A DNA stretch of 8,437 bases from UBA2177 sp964487525 (GTDB lineage Bacteria > Patescibacteriota > Dojkabacteria > SC72): NCBI GenBank assembly GCA_964487525.1, contig CAZAQC010000034.1, positions 1-8,437 on the forward strand, given 5' to 3'. Shown piece by piece: positions 1 through 4,805 of this stretch; the stretch's first letter is position 1; every line of letters begins with the position of its first letter. Below the pieces are notes generated by a model, which saw only the letters and a program-made list of their open reading frames with translations, had not been told where the DNA came from and searched no databases. Made by a program: the position numbers and the translations under genes.

Positions 1-54
1 TATTGCTAGGACTACGTTCTGAACGTAGCGTGTCTGCCATTTCACCATCCTGGC
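1..54 (-). tRNA. tRNA-Leu (anticodon CAG), 3' part cut by window edge
   Basis: Read on the minus strand from base 54, the sequence gives the acceptor 5' strand GCCAGGA, then TG, then a Leu-type D arm (GTG ... AGACAC). The anticodon stem CTACG/CGTAG encloses the loop TTCAGAA. The anticodon CAG is the complement of bases 19-21, so it decodes CUG. The remaining bases (10 down to 1) enter what should be the long variable arm of a class II tRNA. The T arm and acceptor 3' strand lie outside the window. It is 25 bp downstream of the stop of the membrane-protein gene on the same strand, so it could be read through from that gene. A weak -10-like TAGAAT at 65-70 (minus), 10 nt before the mature 5' end, could instead serve it. 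Amino acid identity is confident from the D arm and anticodon. Confidence 0.9.
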
Positions 55-79
55 TTACACGCATATTCTATCATGAAAA

Positions 80-1195
80 CTAATCCTTTGACGTGAGAGT
101 AACTTTGATATTATCCTTTTCTTTGCCTTTCTCATCATCAGGATCAAACATTTTAAAATCTTTTAGGAAATCTATTTTTGTTACTATTTTCTCTTGTTTG
201 GTCTCTTCTTCCTTCTTCTTTTCAATTGGTATTTCTTTTTTATCAGATTTAGAAAGTTTCTCTTTCAAAGTCATCTCTTTTCCTTTTTTACCATTTTCAG
301 TTATTCTCTTCTCTAAAGATTTTACTTTTTTTTCCTCTGTTCTATCTTTGAAAACAAAGAAGAGTAATGCTGAGAGTCCAAAACCAACTACAAATACAAT
401 AATAACAAGTATCATTAGATCGGAATTATCAGAAATCACAGAACTTATATTACTAAAAGATATATCTTTAAATTTAAAATTTATTCCATTATCTGAGCCA
501 TTATTTACAGAAATTGTTTGAGAATCTCCTACTTCAAATGTTACTGGTTCTGCTAAATTGCTAGCGTATCCATATCTTCTAGTATATGCAGTAAAAGTAT
601 ATATACCTTCACTCAAATCTTCATTACTAATTTCTATTTTCCAATCTCCTTCACCATCGATATCTACTTCCCTTGTGATAATATTTCTACTTGAAGAAAG
701 GATCAATATTAATTCTGAATTAGAAAGTCCTGTTCCAGAAATTGTCAGTAAGGTATTATCAAATGTGGGAGAATTAATAATTGGAGGTCTTGGAATAATG
801 ACAATATCCTTCTCTAATATCTGTGTTGAACCATACTTGTCAACGAACTTAAATCTTAGAGCATGTTGACCAATACTCAATGCTGGTAAAGGATAAGGGC
901 TAGAGATATCTTGAAAACTTTTTGCATCTATTTCTAATTGTATACCACTTTTCTCTTCCGAAGGATCAACGAACGTAATTATATGACTTGGATTGTCTGT
1001 TAATACAGGAATATCCAATAGTAACTGATTTAAAAAGCTATCTTCTCTCTCTTCTTCTTTCTGGTCTAATTCCGTAGTCTCTGCTGGATTATCATTCCCA
1101 AGGATTTCAGAAGTAGACAACTCCTGTGCAAAAGTCATATTCAAGAAGAATGAAAAAAGAATAATTGTAATAAGATATCTAAATGTAGTTTTCAT
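80..1195 (-). CDS. Signal-peptide, Ig-like-domain membrane protein with cytoplasmic Lys/Glu-rich tail (hypothetical)
   Basis: A 371-aa predicted cell-surface protein of unknown function. Residues 1-24 form a typical signal peptide: basic start MKTTFR, hydrophobic core LITIILFSFFL, likely cleavage near TFA-QE. Residues 25-60 are an acidic linker. Two beta-rich stretches follow, about 64-135 and 138-223. The second has the PPIINSPTF...LLTISGTG...GDWKIEI...GIYTFTAYT pattern of bacterial Ig-like repeats. A single membrane helix spans about 259-282 and is followed by a positive flank and an ~89-residue, strongly charged Lys/Glu tail predicted to be cytoplasmic. This implies an anchored protein with an external Ig-like stalk and an intracellular contact region. 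It starts 32 bp after the def stop on the same strand, so cotranscription with def is likely. No SD is visible before the ATG at 1195. The stop is TAG, unlike the other complete genes here. Adhesin, envelope scaffold or transporter accessory roles are all possible; none is shown. Confidence 0.85.
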   Translation of the reverse strand: MKTTFRYLITIILFSFFLNMTFAQELSTSEILGNDNPAETTELDQKEEEREDSFLNQLLLDIPVLTDNPSHIITFVDPSEEKSGIQLEIDAKSFQDISSPYPLPALSIGQHALRFKFVDKYGSTQILEKDIVIIPRPPIINSPTFDNTLLTISGTGLSNSELILILSSSRNIITREVDIDGEGDWKIEISNEDLSEGIYTFTAYTRRYGYASNLAEPVTFEVGDSQTISVNNGSDNGINFKFKDISFSNISSVISDNSDLMILVIIVFVVGFGLSALLFFVFKDRTEEKKVKSLEKRITENGKKGKEMTLKEKLSKSDKKEIPIEKKKEEETKQEKIVTKIDFLKDFKMFDPDDEKGKEKDNIKVTLTSKD

Positions 1196-1227
1196 ATTAG
1201 GACAGTTAAATTTAATTTTGATATGTT

Positions 1228-1710
1228 TTATTTTATTCTATCAATGAAAAGAATTCCATCCAAGTGATCCACTTCATGTTGTAGAGATATTGCATTTAAA
1301 TCAGAATATTTTTCTGTTTTCCAATTACCATCCTTGTCTTGATACTTAATCTTTATCTTCTTGTATCTTAATATCTCCTCTTCTCTATTAGGGACACTCA
1401 AGCAACCTTCTCTACTAGAAGTTTTTGTATATCCCAAAGGTGTAATTTCAGGATTTATGAATAATTGCCATTCATTAGTATCATAATTAAGGATGAAGAA
1501 TAACCTCTTATTTACACCAACCTGTGGTGCAGCTATTCCACCTGCGGGAACATTCCCTTGTTCTTCACTATGTATAGCGGTATAAAGAAGATCTTCAGTG
1601 AAAGTATCAAGATTTTCGAAGTTCTTCAAGTCAACATCCAAGCTCTTATTTCTTAGAACTTTTTCCTCGTTTTTATCATCTATTGTATATATTTTTAATT
1701 GTTTAGACAT
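1228..1710 (-). CDS. def: Peptide deformylase
   Basis: Removes the N-formyl group from the initiator Met of nascent proteins at the ribosome, using a metal centre. All three family motifs are present in this 160-aa protein. Motif I is GGIAAPQVG at residues 57-65 (Gln63 the conserved active-site glutamine). Motif II is EGCLS at 101-105 (Cys103 a metal ligand). Motif III is QHEVDH at 144-149 (His145 and His149 ligands, Glu146 catalytic). Length is in the usual range for the family. Motif I is preceded by a somewhat extended segment (about residues 47-56, SEEQGNVPAG) where classical enzymes go directly into GxGLAAPQ. The ATG at 1710 has no SD but sits 7 nt after an extended -10 (TGATATACT), which suggests a leaderless or one-base-leader mRNA. 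It is divergent from the ABC ATPase at 1774 and probably leads an operon with the downstream membrane-protein gene. Confidence 0.96.
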   Translation of the reverse strand: MSKQLKIYTIDDKNEEKVLRNKSLDVDLKNFENLDTFTEDLLYTAIHSEEQGNVPAGGIAAPQVGVNKRLFFILNYDTNEWQLFINPEITPLGYTKTSSREGCLSVPNREEEILRYKKIKIKYQDKDGNWKTEKYSDLNAISLQHEVDHLDGILFIDRIK

Positions 1711-1717
1711 GATAAAA

Positions 1718-1726
1718 AGTATATCA
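1718..1726 (-). promoter_or_regulatory. Extended -10 promoter of def, predicting a leaderless transcript
   Basis: On the minus strand the sequence reads TGA-TATACT, which fits the extended -10 form TGn-TATAAT with one mismatch. Seven bases separate it from the def ATG at 1710, so transcription would start at or one base before the start codon. The -35 position with a 17-nt spacer (1741-1746, GTTATT) is poor, as is common when the TG extension is present. That -35 area overlaps the one expected for the divergent ABC gene. Confidence 0.55.
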
Positions 1727-1760
1727 CATTTTGATTCTGTAATAACTTTGTAATTTGTAG

Positions 1761-1766
1761 TATCAT
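1761..1766 (+). promoter_or_regulatory. -10 element (TATCAT) of the LolD/MacB-type ABC operon
   Basis: TATCAT matches TATAAT at five of six positions and ends 7 nt before the ATG at 1774, the same geometry as the def promoter on the other strand. No good -35 is visible; the 17-nt spacer position 1738-1743 reads TGTAAT. No SD lies before the ATG, so a leaderless or near-leaderless mRNA is the simplest reading. Confidence 0.4.
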
Positions 1767-1773
1767 TCTACCT

Positions 1774-2442
1774 ATGTCTGAATTTATTAAAATTGAAAAT
1801 CTAAAAAGAGTATATAAGCCAAGTAAGTTGGTTGAAGTAAAAGCTTTAGATGGATTGAATTTTACTGTAAATAAGGGTGACATAGTCTCTCTCGTAGGTA
1901 GTTCAGGATCAGGAAAATCTACTTTTTTAAATATATTAGGAGGATTGGACTGGAGTTATACAGGAGATATTTTTGTTGATGGAAAAAATATTAAGGAATA
2001 CAATCAAAACTATTATAGAAGATTTATAGTAGGTACTATTTTTCAACAATTTCATTTAGTTCCTTCTCTAAATGTAGAGGAAAATATTCTTTTACCAACA
2101 AAATTTGGAGAGAATACAGATAAAGAGAGCATAAAGGAGAGATTGGAGTATATATTATTGGAAACTGGTCTGGCAGATCGAAGAAATCATTATACTAATG
2201 AACTTTCTGGTGGACAAGCCCAGAGGGTTGCTATTGCAAGGGCAATTATTGATAGTCCAAAGATAGTTTTGGCAGATGAACCTACAGGTAACCTAGACAG
2301 CAAAACTGGTGATTCTATAATAAATTTGTTAAAAACTCTAAGTGAAAAAGAAGGAATAACAACTATAATTGTAACTCATGATATGAGAATAGCTGAGAAG
2401 ACAAACAAGATAGTAACTTTAGTTGATGGAAAAAATGTTTAA
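1774..2442 (+). CDS. ABC transporter ATP-binding protein, LolD/MacB type
   Basis: A 222-aa nucleotide-binding subunit that powers the adjacent FtsX/MacB-type permease at the inner face of the membrane. The motifs are complete. Walker A is GSSGSGKST at residues 42-50 and the Q-loop FQQFHLVPSLNVEEN starts at 90. The signature LSGGQAQRVAIARA is at 144-157, Walker B IVLADEP at 164-170 and the D-loop NLDS at 173-176. The switch histidine is His202 (VTHD). The ADEPTGNLDS sequence and the length of about 220 aa are typical of the LolD/MacB/FtsE-like group. It overlaps the start of the permease gene, so the two are translationally coupled. The family exports lipoproteins, peptides or antibiotics, or acts mechanically on envelope enzymes; nothing here identifies the substrate. 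There is no SD; the start is supported by the -10 element 7 nt upstream. Confidence 0.95.
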   Translation: MSEFIKIENLKRVYKPSKLVEVKALDGLNFTVNKGDIVSLVGSSGSGKSTFLNILGGLDWSYTGDIFVDGKNIKEYNQNYYRRFIVGTIFQQFHLVPSLNVEENILLPTKFGENTDKESIKERLEYILLETGLADRRNHYTNELSGGQAQRVAIARAIIDSPKIVLADEPTGNLDSKTGDSIINLLKTLSEKEGITTIIVTHDMRIAEKTNKIVTLVDGKNV

Positions 2443-3715
2443 ATATGCACTAAAAATTATAGCTAGAAGAAAGTTAAGAACTTTTTTAACAAGTCTGGGG
2501 ATAATGATAGCTGTTATGTTAATGACCTTCATACTATTTGGTATGTCAGATTTAAAAACGGCAGTAGTGAGTGAATTTAGTTCAAGATTTGCTCCAGAGG
2601 ATCTGTATGTCTCAGGAAGGGATTCTTTAATGTTTGGTGGTATGACAACGGCTCCTTCTAAACAAGATACAGCAAAAGAAGAGGTAATCATCACAGATGA
2701 AGTTAAGGGTGAAATAGAGAATATAGATGGAGTAATCTCGGTTGAGCCCATTTTTACAATTAACAATGTAGATATATATCTCGATGGAGATACAACTCCC
2801 TATCCCCTAAAGTTTATAGGAGGTTCTGATTTGCCTGGTAACGATAAAATGTATAACGGATTTTTTGGAGATGAGGATGTTTTGGGAGATGGAGAAATAT
2901 TTGTCAGTGATTTTGTAGTTGGTTTCTTTGAAACTAACAACCAAGATATTTTAGGAAAAGAAATTATAGTTAAAAGCTCTAGCAGTAGTAGCTTTTTGTC
3001 TGTGGCATCAAAAAGTATGATAGATAAAGAATTTCATTTTGTGATTTCAGGTGTTACTAAATCAGGGAACGATGCTTTCTTCATAAACAGTAACGAATCT
3101 TTAAAAATGTTAGTTAGCTTAGGTGGTTTTAATAATACGGATGATTATTTGGATACTGTTGGATATAACCAACTCTTAGTAGTAACAAAGGAAGGAACAA
3201 CAGCTGATGTAGAAAACCATTTAACTGATGGTTTGGGATTGTCAGTTATTTCTACTGATACATTATTAGGATTTCTAGATACACTAACTTCTGGATTAAC
3301 TATAGCATTGATAATATTTGGTGGAATATCGGCATTAGTTGCTTCTATAGGTATTATTAATACAATGATAATGAGTATATACGAGCAAACAAAAGAAATT
3401 GGAATAATAAAAGCAATGGGTGCTTCTAATTCACAGGTATTAGTAATCTTTCTAATTCAATCAGCAGTAATTGGGTTTATTGGGGGTGTTTTGGGTCTTT
3501 CTATTACATTTTTAATAATGAAAGTAGCAGATCCAGTTGTTGTAAAGGTTCTAAGTGATGAAGGATTTACAACTTTAAAAACATTTTTCAATTTTCAACC
3601 ATTGAACGCTCTGTATATAACCCTTGGTAGTATATTGATAGGCATTTTAGCTGGATTATATCCTGCTAGAAAAGCATCTGTAATTGACCCAATTGAAGCT
3701 TTACGTCACGATTAA
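2435..3715 (+). CDS. ABC transporter permease, FtsX/MacB type (COG0577-like)
   Basis: Membrane subunit paired with the preceding ATPase. Numbered from the ATG at 2435 (426 aa), one N-terminal helix lies at about 17-38. A large extracytoplasmic domain of about 245 residues (MacB periplasmic-core position) follows, then three C-terminal helices at about 287-313, 335-365 and 390-410. Family hallmarks are RRKLRTFLTSLGI at 11-23, EIGIIKAMGAS at 321-331 and GLYPARKAS.IDPIEALR near the end. Three in-frame starts exist: TTG 2423, ATG 2426 and ATG 2435. I chose 2435 because GGA lies just upstream and the protein then begins MFKYALKI like relatives; 2426 is also plausible. Either start overlaps the ATPase gene (8 or 17 nt). 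No MacA/HlyD-type adaptor gene is adjacent. The external domain contains a run of six serines near residue 181. The gene converges with a small minus-strand ORF 3 nt beyond its stop, and no terminator is visible between them. Confidence 0.93.
   Translation: MFKYALKIIARRKLRTFLTSLGIMIAVMLMTFILFGMSDLKTAVVSEFSSRFAPEDLYVSGRDSLMFGGMTTAPSKQDTAKEEVIITDEVKGEIENIDGVISVEPIFTINNVDIYLDGDTTPYPLKFIGGSDLPGNDKMYNGFFGDEDVLGDGEIFVSDFVVGFFETNNQDILGKEIIVKSSSSSSFLSVASKSMIDKEFHFVISGVTKSGNDAFFINSNESLKMLVSLGGFNNTDDYLDTVGYNQLLVVTKEGTTADVENHLTDGLGLSVISTDTLLGFLDTLTSGLTIALIIFGGISALVASIGIINTMIMSIYEQTKEIGIIKAMGASNSQVLVIFLIQSAVIGFIGGVLGLSITFLIMKVADPVVVKVLSDEGFTTLKTFFNFQPLNALYITLGSILIGILAGLYPARKASVIDPIEALRHD
2972..2996 (+). 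other. Intragenic inverted repeat (hairpin with following T) inside the permease gene
   Basis: AAAAGCT (2972-2978) pairs with AGCTTTT (2990-2996). An inner CTA/TAG stem (2979-2981, 2986-2988) closes a GCAG loop with one bulged T. One more T follows before a G. The same bases encode the poly-Ser stretch of the external domain. The stem is mostly A-T at its base, so it would be a weak terminator at best. It is recorded as structure, not as a proven signal. Confidence 0.4.
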
Positions 3716-3718
3716 TTC

Positions 3719-3841
3719 TTATTCTTCCTCTTCTTCTTTTCTTTCATTAGGATTACTATCATTTTCAGGTAGTATAACAGCCATCAAAAGAAGTATTACA
3801 AAGATTGAGATAAATACTCCTATTATTATTAAAAGTCCCAT
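3719..3841 (-). CDS. Small single-pass membrane protein, 40 aa (hypothetical)
   Basis: The minus-strand frame from ATG 3841 to TAA 3719 encodes 40 residues. Residues 1-24 are almost wholly hydrophobic (MGLLIIIGVFISIFVILLLM and onward). They are followed by a short polar tail with PENDSNPNERK and five terminal glutamates. A clean membrane helix followed by a charged acidic tail is unlikely to arise by chance and argues for a real gene. A good promoter lies upstream (TTGCAA, 16 nt, TATAAT at 3852-3857) with its -10 ending 10 nt from the ATG, and no SD is present. It is 26 nt downstream of a second small membrane ORF on the same strand. Its stop is 3 nt from the stop of the convergent permease gene. 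I do not recognise a family and assign no function. Confidence 0.6.
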   Translation of the reverse strand: MGLLIIIGVFISIFVILLLMAVILPENDSNPNERKEEEEE

Positions 3842-3851
3842 ATATTAATAT

Positions 3852-3879
3852 ATTATACGAATAGGTATTAGTTTTGCAA
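3852..3879 (-). promoter_or_regulatory. Sigma-70-like promoter for the 40-aa membrane protein
   Basis: On the minus strand the -35 TTGCAA (3874-3879) is separated by 16 nt from a perfect -10 TATAAT (3852-3857). The -35 lies inside the end of the upstream 52-aa ORF. The predicted start is 3-4 nt before the ATG at 3841, leaving no room for an SD. A second hexamer, TATATT, overlaps it downstream, so the exact start is uncertain. Confidence 0.5.
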
Positions 3880-4026
3880 CTGTTCTATTTGTGTTTTCTC
3901 TTTATCGATATTTTGAGTTTTCATTCTATCAGTGTTTAAAATCATAGTATTTACTAAGGCTACTATACCAAGTAACAAACTCATTATTGCAATATATATT
4001 CCTAGTTCTAGCACGTTCTTTTTCAT
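3868..4026 (-). CDS. Small single-pass membrane protein, 52 aa (hypothetical)
   Basis: The minus-strand frame from ATG 4026 to TAA 3868 encodes 52 residues. The start is MKKNVLELG. A hydrophobic helix follows at about residues 9-30 (IYIAIMSLLLGIVALVNTMIL), then a hydrophilic tail rich in Lys, Gln, Glu and Asp (TDRMKTQNIDKEKTQIEQLQN) with weak coiled-coil character. The two positive charges before the helix and the polar tail after it fit a single-pass protein, but orientation is not certain. It precedes the 40-aa membrane ORF by 26 nt and may share its transcript. A -10-like TATTAT lies 10 nt upstream of the ATG and there is no SD. I do not recognise a family. The chance of a spurious ORF is higher than for the long genes, but the coherent composition makes coding likely. 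Confidence 0.6.
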   Translation of the reverse strand: MKKNVLELGIYIAIMSLLLGIVALVNTMILNTDRMKTQNIDKEKTQIEQLQN

Positions 4027-4036
4027 GATTTTGAAG

Positions 4037-4042
4037 ATAATA
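4037..4042 (-). promoter_or_regulatory. -10-like TATTAT upstream of the 52-aa ORF
   Basis: TATTAT on the minus strand matches TATAAT at five of six positions and ends 10 nt before the ATG at 4026, the same distance as at the neighbouring 40-aa gene. No credible -35 is seen (GGTTCT at the 17-nt spacer). The surrounding sequence is very AT-rich, so chance matches are likely. Confidence 0.3.
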
Positions 4043-4143
4043 TTAAATATTTTTGAGAAAGAACCTCTAATCTAACAAATAACAAGAAGCATGTTAATGG
4101 GGATAAACAAGAAAAATTAAAAAAGAGTATTCTTATGCTATAT

Positions 4144-4167
4144 AAGATACTATCTTGTAGTAAGATA
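4144..4167. repeat. Alternating inverted repeat AAGATA / TATCTT / AAGATA
   Basis: In the 169-bp gap between the queH stop and the 52-aa ORF (4027-4195), AAGATA occurs at 4144-4149, its complement TATCTT at 4151-4156, and AAGATA again at 4162-4167. The middle element can pair with either neighbour, giving two mutually exclusive small hairpins. On the minus strand a T-rich tract (about 4112-4128) lies further downstream. This could be a weak 3' end for queH mRNA, but no canonical GC-rich terminator stem exists here. Nothing else is seen in this gap. Confidence 0.35.
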
Positions 4168-4195
4168 TGTGATTATTATGAATGGAAAAGGAACA

Positions 4196-4723
4196 TTAAG
4201 AGTTATTACTATTCATCTTCTCTACTAAAGAGAAACAACATCCACAATAATTTTGTTTGTAAAAACCTGTGTGTTTTTCATTATGAACAGATGATACATC
4301 AACAAAATTTAATTTGTACTTATCATTATACTTTTTTACTATTTCCTTTATTAATTCAACATTTTGATACTGGCTGACAAGTAGTGTAGATGTGATGTTT
4401 TTATTTTCACTTTCTATTGCATAATCAAAAAGGTACCCTATTCTAAGATCCCAGCAACCCAAACATCTATTTTCTCTCCCTTCTATAGATTTAAAATACT
4501 CCTTTGGTTTGTAATCAGGAATTATTAACCTCGCATTCTTAGGGAGTATCTTCTTTACAGAATCTAACCTCTCCATATATTCTGATCTTGGGTGTATATT
4601 AGGATTGAAGAAAAGAGAAGTTACATTAGTATTCTCACTAATATATTTCTCATTCTCTAAATAATGTAGAGTATTAAGCAAACAATCAGCACAACATGTA
4701 TGTATTAGTATTGAGTCTAACAT
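4196..4723 (-). CDS. queH: Epoxyqueuosine reductase QueH
   Basis: QueH (DUF208 family) catalyses the last step of queuosine synthesis, reducing epoxyqueuosine to queuosine at the wobble base of GUN-anticodon tRNAs (Asp, Asn, His, Tyr). It is iron-sulfur dependent and unrelated to QueG. From the ATG at 4723 it has 175 aa. The family signatures appear in order: HTCCADC at 8-14, FFNPNIHPRSEYMERL at 38-53, RCLGCWDLR at 86-94, STLLVSQYQN at 112-121 and YKQNYCGCCFS at 155-165. Cysteines 10, 11, 14, 87, 90, 160, 162 and 163 include the cluster and iron ligands of the family. An upstream in-frame ATG at 4741 would add MHYNYT, but it overlaps the position of a perfect -10 (TATAAT, 4730-4735) that ends 6 nt before 4723. 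The second ATG also gives the usual short N-terminus. It is divergent from the FAD dehydrogenase. No other queuosine gene is in the window. Confidence 0.93.
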   Translation of the reverse strand: MLDSILIHTCCADCLLNTLHYLENEKYISENTNVTSLFFNPNIHPRSEYMERLDSVKKILPKNARLIIPDYKPKEYFKSIEGRENRCLGCWDLRIGYLFDYAIESENKNITSTLLVSQYQNVELIKEIVKKYNDKYKLNFVDVSSVHNEKHTGFYKQNYCGCCFSLVEKMNSNNS

Positions 4724-4729
4724 TGTGTA

Positions 4730-4758
4730 ATTATAATGCATTTGATACTCTTGAACAA
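4730..4758 (-). promoter_or_regulatory. queH promoter, leaderless geometry; decides the start codon
   Basis: On the minus strand a perfect TATAAT (4730-4735) ends 6 nt before ATG 4723, placing the predicted transcription start on the A of the ATG. A partial -35 TTGTTC (4753-4758) lies 17 nt upstream. Because the longer ORF start at 4741 falls upstream of this -10, it would not be on the transcript. This supports 4723 as the true start. Confidence 0.55.
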
Positions 4759-4777
4759 AATCTCTTCAACCTATAAT
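4751..4777 (+). promoter_or_regulatory. Promoter of the FAD-dependent dehydrogenase
   Basis: A perfect TATAAT at 4772-4777 is preceded by TTGAAC at 4751-4756 (15-nt spacer, shorter than ideal). The predicted start near 4784 leaves a leader of about 22 nt with no SD. The -35 bases coincide with the -35 area of the divergent queH promoter, so the two may compete for polymerase. Confidence 0.5.
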
Positions 4778-4805
4778 ATATATAGTTAACATAACCTAAA
4801 TAATC

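Noticed and set aside
93..521. Plus-strand open frame of about 142 codons opposite the Ig-like membrane protein gene
   Set aside because: It is the complement of a Lys/Glu-rich coding stretch, giving a Phe/Ser-rich product with no motif; the minus-strand protein has a signal peptide and a membrane helix.
4100..4135. Rho-independent terminator for queH at the T-rich tract on the minus strand
   Set aside because: The only stem next to it (AAGA/TCTT, 4 bp) is too weak; kept only as a T-rich region.
4135..4377. Plus-strand open frame of 80 codons near the queH 3' end
   Set aside because: Most of it is antisense to the conserved C-terminal motif region of queH; its product shows no coherent domain.
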